Assembly (NCBI RefSeq): GCF_003332825.1
Contig: NZ_QIRF01000009.1
Location: 89,772-153,771, forward strand
DNA length: 64,000 bases
Direction of reading: 5' to 3'
Source: Dyella sp. C9
Lineage (GTDB): Bacteria > Pseudomonadota > Gammaproteobacteria > Xanthomonadales > Rhodanobacteraceae
The position numbers and the translations under genes were made by a program. The first letter of the stretch is position 1. Each line of letters opens with the position of its first letter. The notes under the pieces are model-generated. The model ran no database searches, was not told the DNA's origin, and worked only from the letters and a program-made list of their open reading frames with translations. Below are positions 54,942 to 64,000 of this stretch, in pieces.

Positions 54942-56966
54942 ATGGAAAACATGACACGGCGCCAGTTCTGGACTTGCTTTGTTCTTCTCTGGGGCCTGAT
55001 GACTGCGTATGCGCTGTACCAGGGACGCGCATTCATCTTCGGTCCGGCAATCCTGGAGACGGGCGATTTTGCGGCCAACGGCATGCAGATCTATGACGCC
55101 CGGTTCTTCGATGACATTTGGGGCAACTATTCGCGCTGGGGGTTCAGCCATCCGGGCCCCTTCTTCTTTTACATGTACAGCTTTGGCGAAAGGCTGTTCA
55201 TGGATACGTTGCACCTGGTCGAATCGCCCCATCAGGCGCACGTCATCACTGGAACCTTGTTCCAGGCTGCCTGCATCGCTTTCGCCATTTGCCTGCTCAC
55301 GCTCCTGACACGCAGAAGGCTCACCCTCGCGCTGTGCCTGGCGATGGCTGCATGGCTACTCCCGCGCACGCTGGCCGCCTTCACCAGCATCTGGCCACCG
55401 CATGTGCTGTTTGGGCCGTATGTCGTTCTCATCGTCAGCTGTGCCGCCATAAGCGTCGGCTACCGCAAGCTCATTCCCGTCGCCGTCTTCGTCACCTGCG
55501 TGCTTTGCCATGGACATGTGGCACAACCGCTGATGACGATACCCATGCTTGCCCTCGCGACTGCCCTGTTTCTGAGGCACGAGATGTCCAGGGGGGAGTC
55601 GCTACGTTCCATCATCGGCACCTCAAGGAACCTGATCTGGCTATCGTTCGCGATCATTGCCGTATTCCTGGCTCCCCTTGTGGTCGACCTGACGCGCTGC
55701 CCGAATTGCAATGCCAAGCGCATCGTCGACTATTTCAGGACTGACCATGGACCGCGCCCCAGGACAGGACAGGCGCTGAACTACGTGTTCTCGTACCTGC
55801 GCTTCGATCACAACCCGGAGTGGCTGGACAACCAGCGCGCGATTCATCGCCTGACTCATCGCGTTGAAATCGGCATCGCGAGCCTTGTCCTGCTGCTCGG
55901 TGCGCCCTGGCTGTTGAGGAAGCGAATGGAACGCGCCCAGTTCCTGGCGCTCGGCTCGCTCGCGCTGTTCACGACACTGGCGACCATCCTTTCGATTTTC
56001 TGGGCCAAGCGCATCACCGGGCCGCTCTACGAATTCAATGCCTTTTTTGTCTACGGCGTCGTATTCGTGGGGGCATGCACGCTCGTCTCCACTATCGCGA
56101 TGGTGATCCGGAAGGGGTGCGTGTCAGGCGCCACGGCTGGCCTGGCTGCCGGAGCCACCGTGGCCCTGGTTGCCTGCGGACCAAGCCTGCCCATGTTCAC
56201 TTCAACGGCAACACTCGCCATGCCCGACGCTGCCGGCGCGCGAGCACATTTACCGGCGCATCCCGTACTGCTCAATCAGGACAAGGACGAGGATTGGTCC
56301 GCCACAACGGCACTGGCGCTGTGGCTGACACGTAATGATGTAGATTTTCTTGTCCCACCCAGCTGGGCGTACGTGTACGGCTGGAAACACTCGCTGGAAT
56401 TGCCGCGGGTACTGGCGCTCGATGATCGATTCGAGATCTGGGAACCGGGTGACGACAAGAAGATCCTCGACAACAAGACATTCGACATTACCCGCTTTTG
56501 CCACATCACCAGCGAAACGCCCGCGGTTGAGCTGGGCTCGGCACCCGTGTCCATCGACGACGCACGCGATCACTGCACCGTCGCGGCGTTCGGACTCAAC
56601 AAGCCCCCCAGGGATCCGGCAAGCTGGAACACGGCCCCATTCATGGCGCTCCAGTTCGTGGGAAAGCACACCGACCAGCCTGTTACATTGAAGCTCGACG
56701 TCACGCCTTTCGTGGTCCCCGGCAAGATCGATGAACAAGTCATTGGCATTTACGTCAACGGAAAGTCCCTGGGCGATGTCCACCTGAAGGAAAGCCAGGT
56801 GGTTTCACTGATCGTTCCACCGGATGTATGGAATGCGACGAAAGTCGTCACGGTCGCTCTTGCGTTTCCTGATGCCGCATCACCTCTCTCGCTCGGTGCG
56901 TCCGTTGACAGTCGGGTACTTGCTTTAAGCTTCCACGGTATGGGTATCCAGTACAACGATCACTAG
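54942..56966 (+). CDS. Large membrane protein, putative GT-C arabinosyltransferase (copy 1)
   Basis: 674 residues. About 10-11 TM helices (to residue ~400) and a soluble periplasmic C-terminal domain (~420-674) rich in beta strands. The first periplasmic loop has ETGDFAANGMQI with acidic residues placed as in GT-C enzymes, then GNYSRWGF and HPGPFFFY. A conserved cysteine pair occurs in LTRCPNCNA. Topology fits transferases that use polyprenyl-phosphate sugars, such as the mycobacterial Emb proteins or Pseudomonas TfpW, but I cannot confirm homology by eye. Paralogous to the next gene. ATG 54942 follows an ACGGAAAAG site. Confidence 0.68.
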   Translation: MENMTRRQFWTCFVLLWGLMTAYALYQGRAFIFGPAILETGDFAANGMQIYDARFFDDIWGNYSRWGFSHPGPFFFYMYSFGERLFMDTLHLVESPHQAHVITGTLFQAACIAFAICLLTLLTRRRLTLALCLAMAAWLLPRTLAAFTSIWPPHVLFGPYVVLIVSCAAISVGYRKLIPVAVFVTCVLCHGHVAQPLMTIPMLALATALFLRHEMSRGESLRSIIGTSRNLIWLSFAIIAVFLAPLVVDLTRCPNCNAKRIVDYFRTDHGPRPRTGQALNYVFSYLRFDHNPEWLDNQRAIHRLTHRVEIGIASLVLLLGAPWLLRKRMERAQFLALGSLALFTTLATILSIFWAKRITGPLYEFNAFFVYGVVFVGACTLVSTIAMVIRKGCVSGATAGLAAGATVALVACGPSLPMFTSTATLAMPDAAGARAHLPAHPVLLNQDKDEDWSATTALALWLTRNDVDFLVPPSWAYVYGWKHSLELPRVLALDDRFEIWEPGDDKKILDNKTFDITRFCHITSETPAVELGSAPVSIDDARDHCTVAAFGLNKPPRDPASWNTAPFMALQFVGKHTDQPVTLKLDVTPFVVPGKIDEQVIGIYVNGKSLGDVHLKESQVVSLIVPPDVWNATKVVTVALAFPDAASPLSLGASVDSRVLALSFHGMGIQYNDH

Positions 56967-57125
56967 TCCCAACGTGCTTGCCCGTTCCATCGAGGCAGGG
57001 CTGGCACGGCCCTTCGAACTGCCGGCAGTCTCCGGGATCGCCTTCCGGACTGAACCGGGCACCTGCTGGCCGCCTCGGACATAAACGCCTATCTTTTCTT
57101 CGAAAGACCACGAGTACAGTTACCC

Positions 57126-59180
57126 ATGCATAAGCTTGGCCCCTTCAAGGTACTGCCCGCCTCCTACGACGCGGGAGGCAGGCCTGGCCGAATGACCATG
57201 GTATGGGTCACCGCGCTACTGGTGCTCTACGGCATCATCCAGGGCTGGGCATACATCTTCGGCCCGGCTGTGATCGAGACGGGTGACTACGCGGCCAATG
57301 CGCTCCAGATCATCGATGCGGGGCATTTCAAGGACATCTACGGCAACTATTCGCGCTGGGGCTTCAATCATCCGGGCCCCTTTTTCTTTTATGCCTACAG
57401 CGCCGGGGAAGCGCTGTTCTTCAAGGGACTGAAACTCGTCAGCTCACCGGATCAGGCCCACGTTCTGACCGGAATACTCATTCAGTCGCTCTGCTTTGGC
57501 TGGGCCGCCTGGGAGTTCGCCCGCCTCACGCAACGCAGGGCGCTGGCAGTATTCATCGCCGCTGCCGCGATCGTGCTGCCCCATACCAGCGCGGCGCTTT
57601 CGAGCATCTGGCCGCCACATGTTCTGCTCGGCCCTTATTTTGCCCTCGTGGTCAGTTGCGCGTCGCTGAGCCTGGGCAACATTCGCTCGCTCAGCGTTGC
57701 CGTGCTCATGACCTGCATCCTTTGCCATGGCCATGTCGCCCAGCCGTTGATGACGATGCCGATGCTTGGCGTGGCTTTGATCTCCTTCCTTGTGCACCTG
57801 TATCGCAGCGGCCCGGAGCGGACCGCCACCATCCGGAGCCTGGCTGGCCCGATCCTGTTGAGCGCCCTCATCGTCGCCGTGTTTCTGCTGCCCATTGCCA
57901 TCGACCTGACACGATGCCCCAACTGCAACGCGCAGCGCATACTTGATTATCTGCACAACACCACGGAAACCCGGCCAAGGTGGGGCCAGGCGGCCAACTA
58001 CGTCGCGTCGTATTTCTTCTTTGATCACCATCCCGACTGGATAAGCAATCAGCCCAGGATTCATCGGCTCACATGGCGTTCCGCCGTGATGCTGCTGCTG
58101 GTCGGTGCCACGCTGATTCTTCCTTATGTGCTGCGTCGCTGGATGCCCGCACGCGATTCGCAGGCTCTGCGGGTTCTGGGCGCCTTTGTCGCCCTTGCGG
58201 CCGTGCTTGCACTGCTCTGGGCAAGGCGCATTACCGGCCCACTGTATGAGTTCAACTCGTTCTTCATCTATGCACTCGTCCTGTGGACGATGATGCTTAT
58301 CGCTGCGGCCGCTGCCTTTTGCGTAAAGCTCAGGTACGCACCGGCGGTTACCCTGCTCCTCCTTATCGTCGCGGCCGCGTCTCTGGTCAGGGCGCCCGAC
58401 CAGATTGTCGCCAGCGGGAGTTCCGCCCTGCAGGACACCATGGCGGCCCCTGAGAATCCTCACGAGCTCGCCATTCTGGTTCAGGACAACCGCGACGCCT
58501 GGCCAACCACGGTGACCTTGGCGCTATGGCTGGCACGCCACGGTGCGGAGTTCATGGTACCGAACGATTGGGCGTTTCTTTTTGGATGGGACCACGCGCT
58601 GGACACGGCGCGCATCGTTCACGCGGACAGGCCCATCCGGATATGGCGAACCACCTCGCCTTACAAGAACTTCGCCGGGGCAACGTTCGAGCCGGGACGT
58701 TTCTGCTGGATCGGCAATCACACGCCAGAATTGGGCTCGGACATGTCCGCGGCCAAGGTCGACGACGCACGCGCTTCCTGCACACTCAATACGCTCGGCA
58801 TTCCCCAGTTCAACGGAGAGGACTGGACCTGGACCCAGGGTAATGTGGTCATACTCCAATTCAGGGGCCATCACGCCGACCATCCGGTGCAGGTTGACCT
58901 GGACGCTTTCCCGTACCTCGGTGATGGCAAGCTGGAGAAACAGCGGGTCACTATTTACATAAACCAGACCAGCATGGGGACGATTGACGTCACCGGCCAG
59001 CGCACCCTTTCGTTCAACGTTGATCCTGCCGTATGGAATTCGAGCGGTGTGGTAACGCTCACCGCCTACCTGCCCGATGCCAAGTCGCCAGCGGAGCTTG
59101 GGCTGTCCAATGACGCCCGCAAGCTTGGTCTCGGATTCCGTGGTTTCTCCGTGAAGTACGGCGAACAGGACGTACCTTGA
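57126..59180 (+). CDS. Large membrane protein, putative GT-C arabinosyltransferase (copy 2)
   Basis: 684 residues, clear paralogue of copy 1 along the whole chain: ETGDYAANALQI, GNYSRWGF, NHPGPFFFY, SSIWPPHVLLGPY, LTRCPNCNA and RRITGPLYEFNSFF line up with the same motifs there. The C-terminal beta-rich domain (~430-684) ends LGLGFRGFSVKY, close to LALSFHGMGIQY in copy 1. Two diverged copies suggest two linkages or two acceptors. The 159-base gap between the copies holds no gene. Last gene of the operon; it converges with a methyltransferase gene. Confidence 0.68.
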   Translation: MHKLGPFKVLPASYDAGGRPGRMTMVWVTALLVLYGIIQGWAYIFGPAVIETGDYAANALQIIDAGHFKDIYGNYSRWGFNHPGPFFFYAYSAGEALFFKGLKLVSSPDQAHVLTGILIQSLCFGWAAWEFARLTQRRALAVFIAAAAIVLPHTSAALSSIWPPHVLLGPYFALVVSCASLSLGNIRSLSVAVLMTCILCHGHVAQPLMTMPMLGVALISFLVHLYRSGPERTATIRSLAGPILLSALIVAVFLLPIAIDLTRCPNCNAQRILDYLHNTTETRPRWGQAANYVASYFFFDHHPDWISNQPRIHRLTWRSAVMLLLVGATLILPYVLRRWMPARDSQALRVLGAFVALAAVLALLWARRITGPLYEFNSFFIYALVLWTMMLIAAAAAFCVKLRYAPAVTLLLLIVAAASLVRAPDQIVASGSSALQDTMAAPENPHELAILVQDNRDAWPTTVTLALWLARHGAEFMVPNDWAFLFGWDHALDTARIVHADRPIRIWRTTSPYKNFAGATFEPGRFCWIGNHTPELGSDMSAAKVDDARASCTLNTLGIPQFNGEDWTWTQGNVVILQFRGHHADHPVQVDLDAFPYLGDGKLEKQRVTIYINQTSMGTIDVTGQRTLSFNVDPAVWNSSGVVTLTAYLPDAKSPAELGLSNDARKLGLGFRGFSVKYGEQDVP

Positions 59181-59349
59181 GCGCGGCAGCCTGCTGAGGC
59201 CTGCGTCATATGCGGGCCGCTCGCAGGAGAGTCACGCGCAAGCGCCACGACGGCGAGGCAGTTCCGGCTCATTTCCCCGATGCAGGGACATGAGTCGGAG
59301 CTCAGCTTCCATGGGAACCCCCGCCACGTGAAAACACGCGGCACGACGA

Positions 59350-60135
59350 CTAGGGACGCTTCCTGACGATCAGGCCAATGGACGTACACACATATCCGGC
59401 GAGCAGCAGCTTCAAATGCGGATTGTGCTTGTACGGAGGAACGTCGACGCAATAGTCGAGCGGGCTGGTGCCATAACTCCAGTCCATCTCCTCGACGAGA
59501 TAGCCCTTGCTCGTGAGCTTGTCGATGAGGGCTTCGATATCACGCCGTCGGTAAATGACGGTATCACCGGACTCGATCGTGTCCTGGTTCGAGCAGACGT
59601 TGAACTCCGTGGTGTGGACGGCGACCCCGCCAGGCTTCAACGCCCTCATGGAGTTGCAGACGAAGTCGATCCCGTGCTGGATGCTGCCCAGATGCTCGAA
59701 GGCACAGGAAGACCAGTTGAAGTCGAACTTGCCGTCGAACTCCCGGGGAATCCTGTTCATGTCGACGGAGCGGAAATTGACGAGCCGGTTGAATTCGAGC
59801 TCATCACATAGCTTGCGCTCGTTCAACGCGGCCTTGTTCGCGGCATGCTCGTTGTTGTCGAGCCAGCCCTTCTGGGTGGCATGCGCCAACTCCAGGTCGG
59901 TGGCGAGGATCTGGGCACCTCTGCTCGCAAATACCGATGCAAGCGGCTCCTTGCCGACGGCAAATCCCAGGCCGACCTTCCCGGGCTTCAACATGCCGCT
60001 GCTGTGCAGCGCCTCGCAGATGAAGACCCACTCCCAAGTCTTCCTGTGTATGTGGTTGCCTAACCCGAAGACCCTTGCCCAGTCCTGATAGAGTCCCGAT
60101 GTGAGCTTTTCCTGGGTACAAAGCTGCGACTGCAT
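59350..60135 (-). CDS. Class I SAM-dependent methyltransferase
   Basis: 261 residues. SAM-binding GKVGLGFAVGKEPLASVFA and ATDLELAHA in the Rossmann half; SSCAFEHLGSIQHGIDFV is the usual post-motif loop, followed by ALKPGGVAVHTTEFN. Such proteins in glycan clusters often methylate sugars or chain ends, and that is the best guess. ATG 60135 has AGGAG 8 bases upstream. It is alone on its strand here: the manB gene upstream ends at a terminator, so it has its own promoter in the 60.14-60.46 kb gap. Confidence 0.85.
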   Translation of the reverse strand: MQSQLCTQEKLTSGLYQDWARVFGLGNHIHRKTWEWVFICEALHSSGMLKPGKVGLGFAVGKEPLASVFASRGAQILATDLELAHATQKGWLDNNEHAANKAALNERKLCDELEFNRLVNFRSVDMNRIPREFDGKFDFNWSSCAFEHLGSIQHGIDFVCNSMRALKPGGVAVHTTEFNVCSNQDTIESGDTVIYRRRDIEALIDKLTSKGYLVEEMDWSYGTSPLDYCVDVPPYKHNPHLKLLLAGYVCTSIGLIVRKRP

Positions 60136-60462
60136 ACCGTGCTCCTGGCGATCGATCGTTTGACGATTCGAAAGTGGGATAGATAAAGCAGGCTCATGAC
60201 AATAACAGAACCACTCAGGTCCATTTCCACCCGTTGCCGCACTTGACTGCCCAGGGCAGGCTGAGGCCCTCTTCATGAACGTGAAGCGCCGTGGCTCGGC
60301 ATTCATCGGCATTGCGCCCGCTCGATCCGGCCGCAACGCCTGCAGCCTGCCGACTCCCTCCCGGCTGGAACCCGACCCGCTGCGGTCGCCCGGGATCTTC
60401 CGCCATATCGATACCTTGGGACTTCGGACACTCGCGGCACGCCATGAATTTCCTCGCCCTGA
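60136..60462. other. Gene-free stretch upstream of the methyltransferase
   Basis: About 330 bases. It should contain the promoter of the minus-strand methyltransferase gene, probably in the A/T-richer part 60160-60220. Open frames on the plus strand have no family resemblance and I do not call a gene. Confidence 0.4.
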
Positions 60463-60490
60463 AAAAGACAAAGGCCCCGCAGGGCCTTTG
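60463..60490 (-). terminator. manB terminator
   Basis: CAAAGGCCC-CGCA-GGGCCTTTG, 9-bp perfect stem, followed on the minus strand by TCTTTTTC. Ends the gmd-rmd-manB transcript 46 bases after manB. Confidence 0.88.
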
Positions 60491-60535
60491 CTCAAGGAGA
60501 TGGGTTGGCAGACAGCGTCTGCCATCACGCGCGTA

Positions 60536-61879
60536 TCAACCGATCAGCGACGCGATCTCTTTCACCTTGGCCTCCATCAGGGCCGCATCCTGCCGGGCCT
60601 CGACGTTGAGGCGGAGCAAGGGTTCGGTATTGGACATGCGAAGGTTGAAACGCCACGCACCGAAGTCGGCACTGATGCCATCGGTGTGATCCAGCACGGG
60701 CTTGAGCGAGGCGTAGTGATCGAGCACGCGGGTCATGGACTGCCTGGCATCGGCCACGTGGAAATTGATCTCGCCGCTGCAAGGAAACGCGGCCATCTGC
60801 CGTTCGAGCATGGACCTCAACGACACGCCAGTCCGACTGATGCGCTCCACTAGCAAGAGCCAGGGAATCATCCCGGAGTCGCAGTATGCGAATTCGCGGA
60901 AGTAATGATGGGCGCTCATCTCGCCGCCGTAGACGGCGTCTTCGCTGCGCATACGCTCCTTGATGAAGGCATGCCCGGTCTTGCTCTGCACGGCCACGCC
61001 GCCGGCCTCGGCGACCATGTCGATGGTGTTCCAGGTCAGACGTGGATCATGAATGATCTTGGCTCCCGGGTGCTTCTCGAGCAGCTGCGCAGCCAGCAGG
61101 CCAACCACGTAATAGCCCTCGATGAATTCGCCGCCATCGTCGAAGAAAAAGCAGCGATCGAAGTCGCCATCCCAGGCGAGACCGAGGTCGGCCTTGTGAA
61201 GGCGCACGGCATCGGCGGTTGCCGAACGGTTTTCCGGCAGCAGTGGGTTGGGAATGCCATTGGGAAAATGCCCATCCGGCGAGTGGTTCACGCGGATGAA
61301 CTCGAACGGAAGATGCTTCTCCAACAGGTCAATGATTGGACCCGCGCAACCATTGCCGCCATTGACGACGATCTTCAGTGGACGGAGTGCAGCCACGTCA
61401 ATGTAGCTGAGCAGATGCTGGATGTAACCGCTCTTGTCGTGATCCGACTCGATGTTCCCGGGCGTGGCTGCATCGACGAACTGGTTGGCTTCCACCAGGC
61501 GTTCGATGTCGCGAAGACCGCTGTCGCCACTGATCGGCCGCGAACCTTCGCGCACCAATTTCATGCCGTTGTAGTCCATCGGATTATGGCTGGCGGTGAC
61601 CATGATGCCGCCGATGACGCCACGTGCGAACGTCTGGTAGTAGACCTCCTCCGTTCCACACAGGCCGATGTCGATCACATCGCAGCCGGCACGATTGAGG
61701 CCCAGCGACAGGGCCGCGGCCAACGCCGGGCTGGCCAGGCGAATATCGTAGCCCACCACGACGGTGCCTTTGCCTACCACTTCTGCATAGGCGCGACCGA
61801 TGCGCTCGGCGATATCTTCGTTCAGCTCGTCGGGCAGGCGGCCGCGAATGTCGTAGGCCTTGAAGCTCTTCAGTGCCAC
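60536..61879 (-). CDS. manB: Phosphomannomutase
   Basis: 447 residues of the alpha-D-phosphohexomutase family (E. coli CpsG/ManB: 456). It interconverts mannose-6-phosphate and mannose-1-phosphate for GDP-mannose synthesis. KAYDIRGR at the N-terminus, the phosphoserine loop [13 protein letters not shown], the metal loop [17 protein letters not shown] and the phosphate-binding [14 protein letters not shown] are complete. Third gene after gmd and rmd on this strand, 33 bases after rmd. The GDP-mannose pyrophosphorylase needed between it and Gmd is not in the window. Confidence 0.94.
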   Translation of the reverse strand: MALKSFKAYDIRGRLPDELNEDIAERIGRAYAEVVGKGTVVVGYDIRLASPALAAALSLGLNRAGCDVIDIGLCGTEEVYYQTFARGVIGGIMVTASHNPMDYNGMKLVREGSRPISGDSGLRDIERLVEANQFVDAATPGNIESDHDKSGYIQHLLSYIDVAALRPLKIVVNGGNGCAGPIIDLLEKHLPFEFIRVNHSPDGHFPNGIPNPLLPENRSATADAVRLHKADLGLAWDGDFDRCFFFDDGGEFIEGYYVVGLLAAQLLEKHPGAKIIHDPRLTWNTIDMVAEAGGVAVQSKTGHAFIKERMRSEDAVYGGEMSAHHYFREFAYCDSGMIPWLLLVERISRTGVSLRSMLERQMAAFPCSGEINFHVADARQSMTRVLDHYASLKPVLDHTDGISADFGAWRFNLRMSNTEPLLRLNVEARQDAALMEAKVKEIASLIG

Positions 61880-61912
61880 AGTTGTGTCCTCATCTTCTGG
61901 ATCGCACGTGGC

Positions 61913-62818
61913 TTAGTCGTTTGCCGCGTACATCCACTGCAGCGTCTGCTGCAGCGGAATGATGTTGAGTGGTCCAATCAAGCCAGCCAGCCTGTGGTTG
62001 TCCCCGGTCAGTCGCCGGACTTCGTTGGCACGGACAAAGGCTGGGTTGACCCGCACCTCGATCGTGTACCCGGCCATCGCCTCCATCATATGAATGACGT
62101 CGGTCAGCGTATGGGCCTGCCCGGAACAGAGGTTGACGACCTGGCCGATCGCGTTCGCCTTCAGCAGGCGGACATAGGCCTGCGCGACGAAGCGAACATC
62201 CTGAAAGTCGCGCGCGACATCGATGTTTCCCAGCTCGATGAGCGGTGCCCGGCTGCGAAAGTGATTGACGATCTTGGGCAACAGGAACTTGTCCGACTGC
62301 CCCACGCCGGTGTAGTTGAACGGGCGGGCGAGGATGATCGGCAGGCGATCCATCCACAGCCTGGCCATGTACTCCATCGCCAGCTTACTTACCGCATAGT
62401 CATTGGCGGGGCGTGGCTCGACGTCCTCGGACAGCAGCTCGATGTCGCTGTTGCCATAAACGTTGGCGCTGCTCGCCAGCAACACGGCACGGGGAACGTG
62501 GCCGCAGGCGGCCAGGGCTTCCAGCAGGTTGCGCGTACCGACGACGTTGGTGCGGTAGATCGCATCGGTATCGCCATGTGCCACGAAGGCGATGGCCGCA
62601 AGATGCAACACGACGTCCGGCTGTACGTCGGCGACAGCCTTCAACATTGCCTGGCGGTCACAAAGATCCGCCTGCAACGCACCTGGCTCCGGCTGGCGCG
62701 AGAGGCTGACTACGTCATAGCCAGCCGCCTCGAGCTCTGCCACCACATAACGGCCGGTGAACCCTTCGCTACCCGTGACCAGCGCCACGGGGCGGGCACG
62801 ATCAGAAGGAGTGGCCAC
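61913..62818 (-). CDS. rmd: GDP-6-deoxy-D-mannose reductase (Rmd-like)
   Basis: 301 residues (Pseudomonas Rmd: 304). It reduces the 4-keto group made by Gmd to give GDP-D-rhamnose. Extended SDR with NAD(P)-binding [20 protein letters not shown], Ser in [10 protein letters not shown] and Y-x3-K in [12 protein letters not shown]. Rmd is favoured over GDP-fucose synthase by size and by the ANVYG and DYAVSK pattern, but this cannot be settled by eye. The start is GTG 62818, overlapping gmd by 17 bases with GGAAC upstream; TTG 62845 is less likely. Confidence 0.85.
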   Translation of the reverse strand: MATPSDRARPVALVTGSEGFTGRYVVAELEAAGYDVVSLSRQPEPGALQADLCDRQAMLKAVADVQPDVVLHLAAIAFVAHGDTDAIYRTNVVGTRNLLEALAACGHVPRAVLLASSANVYGNSDIELLSEDVEPRPANDYAVSKLAMEYMARLWMDRLPIILARPFNYTGVGQSDKFLLPKIVNHFRSRAPLIELGNIDVARDFQDVRFVAQAYVRLLKANAIGQVVNLCSGQAHTLTDVIHMMEAMAGYTIEVRVNPAFVRANEVRRLTGDNHRLAGLIGPLNIIPLQQTLQWMYAAND

Positions 62819-63836
62819 GTTCGTTCCGGTGCAGGTCGGCGGCAACCATCATGCGGCAAAGCATTTCCAGATCGGTTTTCGGCTCCCAGCCCAGCTTGGC
62901 CCTGGCCTTGCTGGCGTCGCCGATGAGCAGATCCACTTCGGCCGGACGATGGAAGCGCGGGTTGATCACCACCATGGCACGACCGGTCTCGCGGCAGATG
63001 CCGCGCTCGGCTTCGCCCTGGCCCTTCCAGTCGATGGTGATGTCCACGGCCTTGAACGCCATGGTGACGAAATCGCGCACCGTTTCAGTGCGGCCGGTGG
63101 CCAACACGTAGGTGTCGGGCTCATCCGCCTGCAGCATGCGCCACATGCCTTCGACGTACTCCTTGGCAAAACCCCAGTCTCGCTTGGCGTCGAGATTGCC
63201 CAGCTCCAGGCGATCAGTGCGGCCGAGCTTGATCTTGGCCACGGTGTCGGTGATCTTGCGCGTCACGAACTCCCTGCCGCGCAGCGGCGATTCGTGATTG
63301 AAGAGCACGCCGCTGGAGCCGAAGATGCCGTACGACTCGCGGTAGTTGACCGTCATCCAGTGGGCGTAGAGCTTGGCCACGCCGTAGGGGCTGCGCGGAT
63401 AGAAGGGCGTGTCCTCCTTCTGCGGCACCGCTTGCACCTTGCCGAACATTTCCGAAGTCGACGCCTGGTAGAAGCGGATCTTCGGATCGACGATGCGGAT
63501 GGCTTCCAGCAGGTTCAACGCACCTACCGCGGTAATCTGCGCGGTCAGCACGGGCTGGTCGAACGACACGCCGACGAAGCTCTGTGCAGCGAGGTTGTAG
63601 ACCTCGGTGGCACCGGTCGTCTGCAGCAGGCGGACCGCCGAGCCGAGGTCGGTCAGGTCAAACTCGACCAGGTGCAGGTTGGGCTGCTTGTCGATCCCCA
63701 GCTCTTCGATACGCCAGAAATTGACCGAGCTGGTGCGGCGATAGGTGCCGTAAACCGTGTATCCCTTCTCCAGCAGGAGTTCGGCGAGATAGGCGCCGTC
63801 CTGACCGGAGATGCCGGTGATGACCGCTGTCTTCAT
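62802..63836 (-). CDS. gmd: GDP-mannose 4,6-dehydratase
   Basis: 344 residues. It makes GDP-4-keto-6-deoxymannose from GDP-mannose. [20 protein letters not shown] binds [29 protein letters not shown], the catalytic Y-x3-K in [29 protein letters not shown] and [19 protein letters not shown] are hallmark motifs. First gene of gmd-rmd-manB. ATG 63836 by homology. It may be co-transcribed with the gene entering from the right edge, 77 bases upstream. Confidence 0.96.
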   Translation of the reverse strand: MKTAVITGISGQDGAYLAELLLEKGYTVYGTYRRTSSVNFWRIEELGIDKQPNLHLVEFDLTDLGSAVRLLQTTGATEVYNLAAQSFVGVSFDQPVLTAQITAVGALNLLEAIRIVDPKIRFYQASTSEMFGKVQAVPQKEDTPFYPRSPYGVAKLYAHWMTVNYRESYGIFGSSGVLFNHESPLRGREFVTRKITDTVAKIKLGRTDRLELGNLDAKRDWGFAKEYVEGMWRMLQADEPDTYVLATGRTETVRDFVTMAFKAVDITIDWKGQGEAERGICRETGRAMVVINPRFHRPAEVDLLIGDASKARAKLGWEPKTDLEMLCRMMVAADLHRNERGHSF

Positions 63837-63913
63837 GATTCTTCCCTACATTTCGAAAATGTCGCTGCGCCTCCATCGAGCGGAGGTTTCCTAACCCCCG
63901 CCTGGGCACCGCA

Positions 63914-64000
63914 CTAAACAGATACCTGCCTGACCAACTCAAAACCAATCAGCTCAAGCTGGGACTGGCCCGATGACCACACGCGGATTTCCAGATCCTT
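63914..64000 (-). CDS. C-terminal end of a gene running in from the right
   Basis: The last 28 codons of a minus-strand frame, ending with TAG at 63916-63914. The peptide (KDLEIRVWSSGQSQLELIGF, then ELVRQVSV) has alternating hydrophobic residues and reads like the last strands of a beta-sandwich domain. Family unknown. It is on the same strand as gmd and close to it, so it probably belongs to the same glycan operon. The 77 bases between hold a small ACATTT-CGA-AAATGT repeat. Confidence 0.55.
   Translation of the reverse strand, partial: KDLEIRVWSSGQSQLELIGFELVRQVSV

Noticed and set aside
60905..62926. Plus-strand open frame opposite manB and rmd
   Set aside because: Spans two convincing minus-strand genes in antisense; no start site or domain.

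Overview
The window comes from a high-GC gammaproteobacterium of the Xanthomonadales (Rhodanobacter/Dyella/Luteibacter-like). I infer this from the GTP-type PEP carboxykinase, the FadE-type acyl-CoA dehydrogenase, the CysD/CysNC and gcvT-gcvH arrangements, and a surface-polysaccharide cluster that starts directly after etfBA; in Xanthomonas the variable LPS locus also abuts etfA. No rRNA, tRNA, IS element, prophage or CRISPR array was seen.

Layout. 0-6.2 kb: a translationally coupled signalling module (membrane hybrid kinase with three receivers, CheR, receiver-less CheB, REC-GGDEF). 6.2-10.9 kb: a fatty-acid group (DUF4442, FadE, alpha/beta hydrolase) divergent from a TetR regulator. 11-19 kb: pckG, an ECF sigma / membrane anti-sigma-like / DUF4097 operon, an outer-membrane-like hypothetical, and a GAF-GAF-GGDEF-EAL protein. 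19-30 kb: Hsp33, MtgA, a GtrB-like glycosyltransferase, a CBS protein, a 12-TM transporter, a GMC oxidoreductase, a serine beta-lactamase-like hydrolase, a TonB-like protein, and a MetJ repressor domain fused in frame to a lysine/alanine-rich histone-like tail. 29.7-38.2 kb: gcvT-gcvH, cysD-cysNC (CysN P-loop altered) and an Mla/MCE lipid-transport operon with a STAS-permease fusion. 38.2-48.4 kb: AlkB, amidase, ETF-ubiquinone oxidoreductase, three glycosyltransferase-region genes and etfBA. A perfect PsrA-type palindrome sits over the etfBA promoter.

48.6-64 kb is a surface-glycan region that looks less GC-rich than its surroundings. Its core (HAD-UbiA fusion, DprE1-like, DprE2-like, GtrA, two tandem GT-C-like membrane proteins) matches, step for step, the mycobacterial polyprenyl-phosphate-D-arabinose route. 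It predicts that this bacterium makes a lipid-linked arabinofuranose-type donor, flips it, and transfers it to a surface acceptor. An epimerase-like and an FAD oxidoreductase-like gene of unknown role lie in the same operon. On the opposite strand gmd, rmd and manB form a GDP-D-rhamnose set, and a methyltransferase lies between the two groups. The polyprenyl-pentose cluster is the most notable system here. The MetJ-histone fusion and the PsrA-like operator are the next most useful leads.
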